Source: Gordius sp. MW1 (lineage: Eukaryota; Nematomorpha; Gordioida; Gordea; Gordiidae). Taken from it: a DNA stretch of 64,000 nucleotides. Under the pieces are notes generated by a model. The model saw only the letters and a program-made list of their open reading frames with translations. It was not told the origin of the DNA and did no database searches. The stretch is from positions 11,310,501 through 11,374,500 of the forward strand of contig OZ038530.1 of the NCBI GenBank assembly GCA_964036665.1. The letters run 5' to 3'. Position numbers and translations under genes: made by a program. Shown here piece after piece: positions 24,238 through 37,095 of the stretch; within the stretch, counting starts at the first letter, position 1, and each line of letters starts with the position of its first letter.

Positions 24238-25254
24238 AAAGCTATATTGAGCCGGTAAATTAAAAGCTTGTTTATATTCATCTGGCTCGATTCACTATTA
24301 ACGTGATAATTTTCCTTTATTTTTATGGCAATTTAATTTTGAGTAAATTTTTTTGTGCAATATCATGTAAAACTAAGTAATTATTTACTCTAAAACTCTT
24401 ATATTATGAATTTATGAGGGGGGGGGGGGTAGTATAATATTTATGTTATCACTAGGGAGGCGCTGTCTATAGAAGTTTGGGAATTAGTAAGTGTGAACTC
24501 CCTAAGGAAAAACAAATGTAATTAGATGGCAAGGATTACCTAAGTTTGCCTTTATATGATATACATTGTGTTTGAACGTTGTCCGTTTTTTCAATTAAAT
24601 TTACTTTTTAATTATAATGTATTATTTTCCACTTCGTTTAATATGTAATCAAGCAGCTAGAGAAAGTGGGCAAATTAAATAAAACATCTTGGAGTTTAAC
24701 CAAGGTATGAAAAGAAGCTAAAATTAATCAAATTAGATATATTAAGTCAATAAATAATCTAAGAATCAATGAAACTAAAACAGTATTTCTGCGCGCTAGC
24801 TAACTTAGAGGCTAATTAATAAGTTGACGCTTAATCTGATTTTTTGTAAATATTTAGCTCCCTACGGCTTACTCTTAAGCTTAGTTAAATCTGATTAGCA
24901 AAATAACTTTTCACTCAATAATAATTATCCTATTGATTGTTTTGTTAATTAAACTGCGCTTTAACGTTTACATACTCTAAGTATTCATTTAATCTTTCAG
25001 GAGGTGAATACTGAATATTACGTGGCTATAAATAGTTTAATTTAACATATCTTAATTTCGTCACATTTAAACCAACTCTATTAATTTTATATTAAAGAGA
25101 CCCATTTTATCTCTTGGCGAAGAGCCTCTCATTCAATATTCACCCTGTGCGCTTTAAAGTTATGAGCATTCGAATACCCTTTATGAGACAGAATTGCCTA
25201 TAGAACAGACTAATCCTATAACAACTCAGGTCTACAAATAAAAACTATCCTGCA

Positions 25255-26235
25255 ATCGGGAAAATAATTCTGATAGAGAATTTCACACTGTACAATGATC
25301 TGTTTTTAGTTTTTTCCCCAAAACTTTTAGTTTTTTAGATAAACGGAGTTGAAGGTGCATAAAATGCCATTTTAGCTTTTTTGAGTCTTTGCCACGGCAT
25401 TTTTAATTTATACTGAAAAATATTGATATATTTCTGTAGATTTTAAAGTTACATCTATACGTCCATTATTTTTAATATTTTTGTTTCACCTCTATATTAA
25501 ATTTATTGACGCTTACTGAACCCCCTTCCATTATCAAAATTCGTCCCACTATGTCTGGAAAATGGAGTATATTAGAGTACATACTAAGTACGCGATGTTA
25601 ATGACTCTCTCCTTCACCCACTCTCCTCCCTTTCTCCTCCACCTCAGCCCCCTTCATGTGTGCTTGGCTAGATATGGGGGCGGGAGTAGAAGAGAAGGAG
25701 AAAGGGAAGGAGTGATGGGTTAATAAACATCGCGTATGTAGTATATACTCTAATGTAATTTTTTTTTTTTTTTTTTGGTTAAAAAGTTTATTTTCACGAA
25801 ACAAGGTTACATAAATAAGCGAAGTATATAAATAAAGAAAGACATATTGGTTAAATACAAAGATCTATATCATTATCTTCTAAAACGGGCCATGAGTCGG
25901 CGAAGGATTTAAAGTTGTATCGTACAACAAGAATCCCTAGTTGTTGCCTGTAGACATAGTGGGACAAATTTTGATATAGGGAAGGGATTCCGTAAACGCA
26001 AATAAATTTAAATAGTGAGGGGAAGCAAAAAAATATAATAATGTACCTGTTTATGCTACCCGAATAAATTGATATTTTTCAGTATAAATAATAATGCCAT
26101 GGCAATAAAGCCTCAAAAAAGGTTGAAATGGGCATTTTATGCACCTTCCAGCTCGTTTTTATAAAAACTGAAAGTTTAAGAAAAAACCAAAAACATTATT
26201 ATCCAGCTCAAAATTCTCTATCAGAATTATTGTCT
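25255..26235. repeat. Long foldback element with ~300-bp inverted arms
   Basis: The left arm (25255-25600) and right arm (about 25700-25758 plus 25951-26235) are inverted copies: AATTCTGATAGAGAATTT, AAGGTGCATAAAATGCC, TTTATACTGAAAAATAT, CCCACTATGTCT and, innermost, CTCTCTCCTTCACCC-type CT-rich sequence. The right arm is split by a polyadenylated insertion at 25759-25950. No transposase ORF. A decayed relative lies at 17550-17710. Confidence 0.8.
25759..25950 (-). pseudogene. 5'-truncated polyadenylated retrosequence (mRNA 3' end or LINE tail)
   Basis: On the minus strand this stretch reads a 32-codon open frame ending ADSWPVLEDNDIDLCI and a stop at 25851-25853, a ~60-nt 3' UTR, an AATAAA signal (25787-25792 on the plus strand), and an 18-A tail (poly-T 25759-25776). 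It interrupts the right arm of the foldback element, so it inserted later. This is the form left by LINE-mediated reverse transcription of an mRNA 3' end. I do not recognise the encoded C-terminus; it could be a host gene or a LINE ORF. Confidence 0.65.
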
Positions 26236-26269
26236 GATTGCGTATGTAAACCTTTATGGTTTGTGCGCA

Positions 26270-26530
26270 ATCATTTAAATGAGTGGGGGTCAAAGGAGCT
26301 CATCAGAGCTCATCAGGAAAGGAGCACACTTTGTCATTATAACCCAAACCCTAACCCTTACCCTAGCCCTAACACTTACCCTAACCCATATATTTACTTG
26401 TTATGATTTCACTAGGACATGTTAATATAAAATATTTTGTGCTAAGACAATATGTTAAATTCATCCTGAGCAATCATGACGATTTTCGCTCCTATTTCTG
26501 TGCTCCTTTGACCGGTTCCCATTTAAATTA
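26270..26530. repeat. MITE with GGTCAAAGGAGC ends and telomere-like interior
   Basis: GGTCAAAGGAGC at 26287-26298 is inverted as GCTCCTTTGACC at about 26500-26513. The flanks ATTTAAATG/CATTTAAAT extend the symmetry. The interior at 26341-26390 is a run of CCCTAA-like units (AACCCTTACCCTAGCCCTAA). Confidence 0.6.
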
Positions 26531-26744
26531 CCTACAGTAGCTAGTTAAAGTACAGTTTAAAAAAAAAATGTAACTAATTACTGCTACAGTTATATTTCTT
26601 CATCATTAACTGAATACAATTACAGTTACTTACCTGACTAGTTACATTAAAGGTTACTCGGGTAAAAAAGCATTTTTTTAAGATAATTTATTCACATATT
26701 AGAATAAAAATCCGAATTCAATAAAACGTTATATTTTATATTAG

Positions 26745-26895
26745 AACCTGCATGGCCCGGCTTGCTAACGGGCCTAAATGCCCGGCCCGCAATTGAACGG
26801 GCTTCTATCTAAAAATAAAATAACGGGCAGGGTCGGGCCTTATTATAACTTAACGGGCTCGGGCCGAGCCTGGATGTACTTAAGGTCCGTTACAA
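26745..26895. repeat. GGCCCG-rich hAT-like MITE fragment
   Basis: GGCCCGGCTTGCTAACGGGC and CGGGCTCGGGCCGAG in an AT-rich setting, with a CCTGCA-type end at the left. Same family as 56605-56762 and 57948-58586. Other fragments at 33735-33858 (ending TGCAGAACTCTA) and 35800-35935. Confidence 0.55.
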
Positions 26896-27062
26896 AATCA
26901 ATTAGTTTAGTGTAAAAGAAGGTGGTTTTATAATTTTCTAATTTCTAATTATTTTATATATATTAAATTAACATGGGAACTTATTTTATTTCCATCTTAG
27001 TTCATAAACTCATCAGTATCTCAACCCGCATTATAAATGTTAGAGATAATTTATACACGTGA

Positions 27063-27192
27063 TCCCATAAGCGTAGCCAATTTAAATTAGAGGGGGGGGG
27101 CAGTATGAATAGGCCAAAAAAGTTTAGATGAGGATTTTTTGGATTTAGAGGGGGAGCAGCCACATCCTTGCCTCCCTCCCCATTTATACCCT
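27063..27192. repeat. CATGGGCGTAGCC-family MITE relic
   Basis: CCCATAAGCGTAGCCAA followed by a G run and a GGGGGAGCAGCC block. Right end degenerate. Related to the copies at 12529, 30989, 50343 and 60006. Confidence 0.5.
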
Positions 27193-27479
27193 CTAGCAAT
27201 TTTAAATGAATTAATTTAATAATATGTGTTATTTGTATATATAATCATCTACAAATTTAAAAACAAATTTTAAAATATATTTATTCAAGTTACTTTCGAA
27301 AAATATCACTGTTTTTTCATTTTATGTCAATAACATAAAAATTTTGAATGGGTGAGTTTTAAAAGTTTATTTGGCTTATATGGTTTTATGTATCTCGAAG
27401 TGCCACTTGTGAAAGATATTTTTTCCTGTGGGTCGCCTCTTACAAGACAGAAGAACTCGTCTGACCGGGAATTATTAAT

Positions 27480-29040
27480 TGCTATGCAATTTATGGGCTC
27501 GTTTTTTGTTGTCCGTCCGTCCGTCCATCCCTATCTATTTGCATTGGGTATATTAGGTTATCGATTTTTTAAATTAATGCATGAGAAAGAGGTGCCCCAC
27601 CCCTCATCTCTATCTCCCTCGCTGTGTTATTTTTTAAATTAAGAGGTGCCCCACCCCTCATTTCTATCTCCCTCGCTTTCGGGCGGGGTCGGGTTTTAAT
27701 TGCTACGTTAAATTAATGCATAAGTATATCTATTCGTTTTTGAATTGGGTAACATTGATATTAATTGCTATAATTACCCTATGCCCTCCACTACAAGGGT
27801 TGGGTTAGAATCTCGGAGTTTTTTTAGACTCTTATGATTGATTGTTCTTGTTACTACCATTGATAATAAGACTTTTTGGCCGTCTGCTGGCTGCTGACCA
27901 ATGAAAAAAATGACCATTGGCCAAAATGTGAATCCAAGTTTATTTTTTTTTTTTTGACTATTATGATTGTTCCTGTTACTACCATTGCTAATACGACTTT
28001 TCGGCCGTCCACTGGCTGCTGACCAAAGAAAAAATGACCATTAGCCAAAATGTGAATCCAAGTTTATTTTTTCGTTTTTTTTGACTATTATGATTGTTCC
28101 TGTTACTACCATTGCTATTATGACTTTTTGGCCGTCTGCTGGCTGCTGACCAATGAAAAAAATGACCATTGGCCAAAATGTGAATCCAAGTTTATTTTTT
28201 CGTTTTTTTTGATTATTATGATTGTTCCTGTTACTACCATTGCTATTATGACTTTTTGGCCGTCCGCTGGCTGCTGACCGATGGAAAAAATGACCATTGG
28301 CCAAAATGTGATTCCAAGTTTTTCGTTTATTTTTGACTATTATGCTTATTCCTGTTACTACCATTGCTATTATGACTTTTTGGCCGTCCGCTGGCTGCTG
28401 ACCAATGGAATAAAATGACCATTGGCCAAAATGTGATTCGAAAATTTTTTTTTCGTTTTTTTTGACTTATATGAATTTATATCCACTTTTACCGTGTCCT
28501 GGCTGCTGACCAATGGAATAAAATGACCATTGGCCAAAATGTGATTCGAAAATTTTTTTTTCGTTGTTTTTACTCTTATGAATTTATATCCATTTTTACC
28601 GTGTGCTGGCTGCTGACCGATGGAAAAAAATGACCATTGGCCAAAGTGAGCATCAAATTTTTTTTTCCGTTTTTTTTGGCTATTATTGACTTATAGAGTA
28701 TCTGTTGGTACTGACCAATGGAGAAAAAATGACCATTCGCCAAATTTTTGATTTTTTTAATTAAAAATTGTTCAAATTCAACAAAAAATATCTCCCAACA
28801 ATTCTGCAAATTGTTTTATAATATAATGTTTGTTAGACTAATAATCACTAAAGGCCATAAAAACTAATGTAATACGCAACTAGATGCAAACACTAAATCT
28901 AACCCTAACCCTTGTCTATATTACATTTTCTATAAATGGAAAATTTGTATAAATAATTAATTAATCATCAGAATTAATACCCCCTCTATAGGCATTCTCG
29001 CCCCTTCCCACCTTTCTCGCCCATAAATTGCATAGCAAAT
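27480..29040 (-). repeat. Tandem-array element, copy B (inverted relative to copy A)
   Basis: Ends are inverted repeats: AATTGCTATGCAATTTATGG near 27480 and CCATAAATTGCATAGCAAAT near 29022-29041. Inside are about 8 units of 100-130 bp carrying the reverse of CCAATGGTCATTTTTT, then the reverse of the TTGCAGAATTGTTGGGAGA block and of the TTAGGGTTAGATTTAGTG block, in the same order as copy A. The left part also has a GTCC tetranucleotide run (27513-27527) and a ~50-bp duplication of GAGGTGCCCCACCCCTCAT. ORFs in this stretch are repeat artefacts. Confidence 0.8.
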
Positions 29041-29497
29041 ATGATACATTTATACAAAGTACAAATGAGTCGTCCCCCCTTCCCTTCCCCTCTTCCCTTC
29101 CCTTCTCCCCCTTCCCACGAGGGCCGAAGGCCCGAGTTAATTTATTATGTTTTTGTACCTATTTAATCCCTTTAATTATTTACCCTTTTAAGATTGACAT
29201 CACTTTAGATCCCCGATTTGTTGTAAATTAATTACATCTTGAGATATAGTGGGAGTGCAGAACCCTTTAAACATCTAATCTTACCCTTCAAGAAATTCCA
29301 TTGCCTTAGCTATAGGTTTCAGAATCTCTAATGAAAGAACATTTTATTGAATTAGATAAATTTAATTCATTACCAAGCGATTCAAATTCTAACGACTTTT
29401 CTGACATGTAAACCAAAATCTTTTTTAAGGCGTCACTATTTACAATAGTATTTAAATATTTAAATTTAATCAGCGAAATAAATTTAAAGCTATGGAC

Positions 29498-29632
29498 TAG
29501 TGTTGTAAAAACGGGTGGGTTTTGTTTGGTCGACCTTTGATTTTGGTCGACTGTACTTAAATGGACCAAAGTTTTTTGGTATGTTTTTCTTAGTCGACCT
29601 CTTGGTCTAAATCTAAAAACAGACAACCAAAG
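29498..29632. repeat. Palindromic MITE, TAGTGTTG/GTCGAC family, truncated copy 3
   Basis: TAGTGTTGTAAAAACGGGTG at the left, TTTGTTTGGTCGACC inside. The right terminal repeat is missing, so the copy is 3' truncated compared with 17831-18034. Confidence 0.7.
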
Positions 29633-30988
29633 ACGTGTTACTAAATTATCTAATTTGATTATGATTTTTAAATTTTATGAAAAGTAACTGTAACTTTAGT
29701 TGAATAGTTACTGAATTAACGTTCCTGTGAAGTAAAAGTAACTTTCTGAGAAACTTAACGGCCTATAAATAACTTATGAGCTTAAAGAGCCTTTGGTAGG
29801 CATTTAAATCAATTGACCTGTGCTTTAATATTTCGGCTCAACCTAATTACATAATAGGTTAATAAATCCAAGAGCAAGTAACAATGAGGAATAATTAAAA
29901 TGTTAAATATTAAACAAATAAATTGCATAATTGCCTCTAGAGATGTAGAATTAAATTGTTACTTTATTCTTGAAAGGCTTAATTTTTTTTGATCCTTAAG
30001 GTGGACTAAGCCTATTAAATGTTTAAATATTTATAAAACCTACTTATTCACAATAACGCTAAAACTTATCGTCTTATAAAAAATCGATACTTGTGAAAAA
30101 AATTAAGCCGCTTAGGAACATTAAATACACCTTTCCTTGCAGTTTATCCTACAAAAGATGACTTATTAAATATAAGTTTACTAAATATATAAAGTTGTTG
30201 AATGTGACATTTTACATGCGCAGCCTTACTTTTGCAATGCTAAATTTATAAGAAGTTTTTTAATATTCAAATTGTTTAATATTCCCTATTTGATTTTTTA
30301 TAAATGTAAATTACACCATACATAATATAGCTTCCAAACTTCAACTTTTCCCCCCTTTCTATTATAAGATTTTGACCTAAATTGCAAATGTTATTCTAGT
30401 ATTTAAATATATTCATAGTAGCTATTACTTAAGGAATAAACTAAGAAAATATTTTAATTTTTTTTTATTTGGAACTGTTAGATAAAATATCTTATATATA
30501 AAAATGAAACTATGTGTGTATGTGTGTATATATGTATGCCGCCACCAATTTTGGAGAACTACCGGACCGATTTGGCTCAAAATTTCACAGTTTATTCCCC
30601 ACACTCCGGAGCGTGTTTTAATATATGTTCGAGCTAAATCGGTCGAGTAGTTTTCGAGATATTGGGTTTTATGCGTTTTGACGCTGTTTCGAACGTCAAT
30701 CAAACGCCCTGCCCTCATCACGTACTGCTGCGTATCTTATCTATCTATCGTGTAGGTAGTCTGGTGATAAATGCAGTAGGCATGTGTTGCGGAAAATGAA
30801 AACTTTTTACGCACTATCAAAGCCATTTTTTGCTTCAATTATTATTATTATTATAGGACGGTCGTGTCCCCCCCCCCCCTCCTGCGTGGCTAAATAAATT
30901 AAAAAATCTAATTTTGTCATTTTTTGCACGTTAAACAAGGAGAAAAATGAAAATACTTTTAACAAAGTGCCAATAAATGTTGATATAT

Positions 30989-31626
30989 CCATGGGCGTAG
31001 CTGGTTTTGAATTAAAGGGGGGGGGGGGGGGGGGCAGATTAAAAAAAAAGGTCTTGACTACCCAACAATTTTCCTGAGAGCAAAAAAAAAAAGGTCTCGA
31101 CTATCCAAAAATTTTCATGCAACCGTAATTTAAATTTTATTTTACCAAAACAATTTTTTTTTTAAACAAATAGTAGTTTATTCTAATAATCACATGGGTA
31201 AAATACATTGGTAAATAAAATATTAAAAAGAAAACGCGTTAAAATCTAATTGGATGGCATTGATCCGTGTATGGAAATCGTGTTAGATTTGACAATTTCC
31301 ATAGTGATCTTTTATTTTTGTGTAAATTCGCTAATAAGCATCTGTATTAATTGGAGTTAAGTTCAAATAGGGGGGGGGGGGCAGCCGCGCCCCCTGCCCC
31401 CGCCTGCCTGGGTAATTAGGGGTGGGGCAAAACATAATTTTTTTTAATTTTTAAGGGTTTTTGTATTGAAATCCTTGGCTGCCCCCCCCCCCCCTAATTT
31501 GCGAAACCAAATTTTTTTCAATGCAAAAACATTGAAAAAATTAAAAAATTTATGTTTTGCCCCCCTCTTATTGAACTTTTAAACGTTTTGCCCCCCCCCC
31601 TAATCCAAAACCTGGCTACGCCCATG
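30989..31626. repeat. CATGGGCGTAGC-family MITE, composite copy
   Basis: CCATGGGCGTAGCTGG at the left, GGCTACGCCCATG at the right, long G and C runs and TTTAATTTTTAAGGGTTTTT inside. At 638 bp it is longer than the ~180-bp copies, with a second inner pair of G/C runs and a foreign block at about 31190-31340, so probably two or more insertions. Confidence 0.65.
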
Positions 31627-32309
31627 ATTATAGGTAAATTTGACTTAAAAAATTTGCTTCATGAAAATTTAAATTCGAACATTATTGAGGTAAAATTTTG
31701 TGTTTTTAACCACCCTTAAAGATATCAATTATTTGTTATTTTCGTTAAATAACCTATATGCGTATCCGTCTCCGCCTTTCGTTTATATTTTATCATAAAG
31801 GCCAGGCGCGATATTTTTTTTTGATTATAGGTAAATTTGACTTAAAAAAAATTTGCTTCATGAAAATTTGAATTCGAACATTATTGAGGTAAAATTTTGT
31901 GTTTTTAACCACCCTTAAAAATATTAATTAATTGTTATTTTTCGTTTAGTTGAGTTTTTAAATTTTTTTTTGGTAGTTTTAAATTTTCTTATTTAAATTT
32001 TTTAATTTTTTTTTAAAATATTTTTAATATGGCAAAACAACGTTTGCCGGTGTAATATCCATTTCCACGACGCTCAAAAAAATTGACATGCCAATCAAAA
32101 ATTTTTCTTAAAACTTGAAATTAAATTCCTATGGGCTAAGACAAACGTCAATCAACAGATGTTTTTAGTTACTAAACCATAAAATTCACAAAAAATATTG
32201 ATTATAATTCAACCATGGTTTACAAGATTAATTAAAATTTATCATATTTGTAATTAAAATTTTTCATATTTAGCATTCTGCATTTACTTCTTTTGATATG
32301 TATTTTTGA

Positions 32310-33025
32310 GCTTGAGCTGATGATCATTGATCTATGTTTATAATTCCTTTTAAATGGCTGATATAATTTATAAAGTCAATATTGTATTTGGTACGTTTAA
32401 TAACCTAAGGGATATTTGAGTGAGTATTTAAATACATTAGCTAATGATCATTATATTTGATCTATGTTTATAAGCCTATCCTTTTAATTGTAAAGCTAAT
32501 TGATGAACTCAATATTGTATTTGGTACATTTATAATAACCTAAGGGATATCTGTTGAGCTTGAGCTAATGATCATTATATCTGATCTATGTTTATAAGCC
32601 TATCCTTTTAATTATAATTTTGGTAGGGCTATTGATGAACTCAATTTTGTATTTGGTATATTTATAATAACCTAAGGGATATCTGTTGAGCTTGAGCTAA
32701 TGATCATTATATCTGATCTATGTTTATAAGCCTATCCTTTTCATTGTAATTTTGGTAGGGCTAATTGATGAACTCAATTTTGTATTTGGTATATTTATAA
32801 TAACCTAAGGGATATCTGTTGAGCTTGAGCAATGATCATTATAACTGATCTATGTTTATAAGCCTATCCTTTTAAATTGTAATTTTGGTAAAGCTAAATG
32901 ATAAACTCAATATTGTATTTGGTACATTTATAATAACCTAAGGAATAGCTGAGTTAGTACTTGAATACATTGAGCTTGAGCTAATGATCATTATATCTAA
33001 TCTATGTTTATAAGCCTATCCTATT
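32310..33025 (+). repeat. ~131-bp minisatellite, about 6 units
   Basis: Repeating units contain GAGCTTGAGCTAATGATCAT, GATCTATGTTTATAAGCCTA, AACTCAATTTTGTATTTGGT and AACCTAAGGGATATCTGTTG. Unit starts lie near 32310, 32435, 32555, 32690, 32820 and 32965. No coding frame. Confidence 0.8.
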
Positions 33026-33859
33026 AATTATTTTTATTGTCTTTAAGCTTAAAACTAAGGTAAAGTTTATAACTTAGACTAATAAAGTAAAAGATTTTTT
33101 AATAAGCTTCAAATGATTATGTACATTTTTATACAAAACTAGAGATGAAAATACAAATGCTTGAGCTTGACTAAACTGATATTCATAATTTTCTTGATTT
33201 AACCTAAATTTATAAAATACGTGTGAAAAAAAAGATTTGATAATATACTTAAATGGCTAAATTGATAGTTTGTTAGTGATTCTCTAAATTTTAATTTATA
33301 ATTTAGATAATTATGCATAGTAATTATTTGAAATATTTTGAAAGTCTTGTGTCGTCATTTTAGTGTCTTCAAAAAAAATACATGTTTTTGTGCCAAAACT
33401 AACCTATTGAGCTTTTAGGAAGATCACGTGATATGGCATATAACTCGTTATTATGCCATATTAACCAATAGGAATGTTCAACTGAGCGTCGTCGTTTTTT
33501 AAATGTCGACGTTTCAGATCATTACACCGGGTCAGCTAGTATTTTATAAAGTTAGATTTTAGGTTTTAAATTATTAGCTGTAGCCGGTGTAAATGAAAAT
33601 TTTATTTCAAACTTATCCTAGTTTTTGGTTTAAAACTAAAAGTAATAACAATTTAATGCATTATGTATTTATATGGTAAAATAATTTTCAAAAATTTTAT
33701 AATAAACTTTTGAAAATTTTATATTTGAAAAATCGGGTCAGGCTTGGGTCGGGTCAAAAATATTCGTTCGGGCTCGGGCCGGTCTCGGGCAAAATAAAAA
33801 CTGAGATGTCGGGATCGGGGGCTCAGGCATAAGAAAATTTATTTTGCAGAACTCTATGT

Positions 33860-36800
33860 GGAGGTCAGAAAAGTTTTGATTTTCCACTAACAAGTTTTCT
33901 TAAATTATGTTTAATTTCTTTAATTTTACAAACCACAGATCAATTTATGCCTATGAAAGTTGCTATAAGAATGTATAATTTGATAATGCAAGTTAATTAA
34001 TTATATCTTCGAAGTTTTTCATTGTTATTTTTAGCTGTCCCTTTAAATTGAAACAAAGATCTCGCGTAGTATGGCCAAGCGAGCCTCATTGAATACGATC
34101 ATTTGTCGATATATAAATATACATAAACAATGAGTCAAATTTATTTGTCTATCAAATTTTTTTGAGCCACATGCATTATAAGAGCAGCTGTTTAATATCC
34201 ATTATACAAGACCTTAGATACATAAAGTCGAGATATCCTAAATGTATCTATTGTAAATTTTAAGAGGACTTTCATGTCGGATAAATTCTTTAAGAAAATC
34301 TTGGGTTCATTAATCGTTAATTACCATAGGTTGAACTAATGAAATTTAAATTTTTGTTCTCTGCACATACCAACTCTTAAATAAAAATTATTTTATTAAA
34401 ATATTTATCGTGACTTTGCTTTTCGTTTAATTTACCCAACGGCTTGGTGCTTTAATCGTACTATTTACATTAACACTTGCTGAAGTGATCTTTTTTAGCA
34501 CTTTTTTCATAAAACATGAGTCCGCTTCCCATTCCTTTATACTAACACCTTGCCCAGATTATTGGTTTTAAAGGGTAGGATAATTTTTTAATTTAATGTG
34601 AACCGTGTTAATATTATATAGTAGTTTATTTTTGGAATGCAAGACCCTCCTCGGTTAAAATAAGATGCTTTCATTATTAAAGTAAACTTTGGTTGTGGTT
34701 CGAAATGTTAAAAAAAGATAAGGTAAAATGAACCACTATTATTGATTTTACATTAATTTTGCTATTATATTTACACATTTAACTTCCAGTCAATTATCAT
34801 TCAAAAGCTACTTACGAAAACTAACGCCTCCTCATGTTTAATCGTTTTAGATTTAATCTAAATGACGGATAATAGTTATATTATTACGAATTGTACTAAT
34901 ATCCATTGCAATTATATTTACACTAAATTATTAATACTTATAAATAAATTCGGATTTAACTTTCTAAGGATCAAACGTAGAGTTGATATAGTGTAATTAG
35001 ATTGTACGATGGTAGTGGATTAAATATTTCGCTAAATACACTAAATAATTCCAGGAGCACTCTAATATTAATGATTTTTAAATTTGAAGCAACCAATTCA
35101 TATTTAAAGCGATTCCTATTCTTGTTAATAAACTAAAAATGGATATTAATTATTAATAAAGGCATGCGATACATCTTCTAATATATACATTATTATATAA
35201 TAGGTTTATTATTCATAAAATATTCAATAATTAAGAGTCAACCTGCGCCTTTAAAAATGTATTAAAAAAAAGGTAATTATAATGGGTTATTTTCCCCAAA
35301 ACGAATAAATTAAGCTAGTGCTTATGAATATATTAATTAATTTATTATTAATATAAATCTAAAATATTAACAATTTTAGCACTTCATATTTTGGCATGGG
35401 TAACTTAGTAGAGTATAAAGGCTTTCAAATCATAATTAATAATTAATGCATTTATAGGAAAACTATGGGTGTTTTAGGCTCAATAGAATAATAATAATAA
35501 AATATCTTTTTTTCGATAGAGTAAATATAAATGAGGTAAATTTTTAACTATAATAAAAATTTTCAAATAACATAACACTATTCAAAAAAATTTTAAATTC
35601 TCCATTTTTAATTATCAAGACGGCCAACATAATCCTACCATACTTAAATTTGTGTTTTCATAGCCTGATTACAATGATTAGAGCTAACTCGCATTGACAA
35701 TTATATATCTTCCTTATTCTTGTCGTTTTTGGTCTGTTACTACAAACTATTTCAGTAAAAAGAATTGGGTTTTATTGAAATTGGCATAAATATAAATTAA
35801 AGAAATGCACGGCCCGGCCCGGCCCTTGTTAACAAATAATACTAGGGTCCGAGCCTAGAAGGATCGTAAGATAAATAAGCTGACTTTGGCCGGGCTTTTA
35901 TATAATTAAGACCGGGCTTTAACCCAGTTAAAAAATTATTTAAATTAAAATTGTTTATTTTTATGATATACATTATGAAAACAATGATCGATATTTTATT
36001 CTGTTTCATTTCATTAATATAATCTTTACACAAATGAGTAGATCACTGTTGCTTAAAATACCGTAAAAATAAACCTTCCTCTCGACATATATGTTTTCTA
36101 TGATAGACTATATAATTAAAATACTTTTTTCATTAAATTTAGTGTTTTTAATCCACTATATTAATAACTTATTTTCCAACATAGAGTTGTAAACAAAAAT
36201 TAATATGATTAAAATATAGTATGTGGATCTACTAAATACCTTGCTTAGAACATCCCCTTGGAAGAAATATTTGATGTAAAAAGAATTAGGTAAGGTAACC
36301 AATGCTTCTTTAAATGTTAGAACTCTAACTCTCATTAGTTTGGAGCAAATACCTTTTTACGGTTAAATATGTAAACCAAATAAAGAAAATATTTGAATCT
36401 TTTGTCGTTTTAAGTGAATGTTAAATATTTCGCTATAATATTATTTTGATTTGAGTTCCTACTTCCGAAAAGCGATTATTAAGTTTTTGAAAATTTCAGA
36501 CGTTTAAAACTACAAAATAATATCTTAATAATCAATAGTTACTAATTTAGCATTTATAGATAAGATTTTATAAATTATATCATATTTAATTAAATTCTCG
36601 AACCTTGTTAAAGGTATGATAATCAAAAGTAGATTAATAAATTGAAGCCATAATTTAACAGTAATCTTATCTTACAATTAAGCTTTTAGTCTATCAGCCG
36701 CTGGTCACATATACGCAGAACAAAGTTGTTATGCCTTTGTTTGTTTGCGATCCATTTCATTATCGATTATTATATGTATATTTAATAATTGTAAAAAATT

Positions 36801-37095
36801 TATTACATAAAACACATCTCTGTCAGAGAACATTCTTTATCCTTTGGGGAATTCATTTATATTTGGCAGCAACCTCTTGGCGGATCGACTTGGAAATATA
36901 TTTCATAATTCACTCGATGACATTATGAAACCATTAAAAAGTCTGTTTTTTTTTAATTTTAAAATTTTTAAACTTTAATGTGTACACAAAGGTATTTTGT
37001 ACATATTCTTATCTTCTCTCATATATCTCAAGCGTCTACTTAATTGTTATATAGAAATCAGCCCGTGTTTCAACAGGAATATTGTCGTTAATTAA
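33860..37095. other. AT-rich intergenic region, little recognised
   Basis: Apart from a GGCCCGGCCCGGCCC fragment at 35800-35935, I see no gene, inverted-end element or array. The last stretch before 37096 is presumably the globin promoter and 5' UTR; CAACAGGAATATTG at 37070-37083 could be a 3' splice site of a 5' UTR exon. Confidence 0.4.

Larger units (their letters stand above)
30490..33539 (+). mobile_element. Probable Helitron, ~3 kb, with nested repeats
   Basis: 5' end TCTTATATATAAAAATGAAA after an A matches the Helitron at 5483. The first 170 bp share GCCGCCACCAATTTTGGA and ACCGATTTGGCTCAAAATTT with it. A 3' end CACCGGGTCAGCTAG lies before a T at 33540. Between them are a nested GC-homopolymer MITE (30989-31626), a ~185-bp duplication (31620-31740 and 31815-31940) and a ~131-bp tandem array. 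Pairing these two ends is an inference; they could belong to different insertions. Confidence 0.5.

Noticed and set aside
26341-26395. True interstitial telomere
   Set aside because: The CCCTAA-like units are irregular, few, and lie inside a small inverted-end element.
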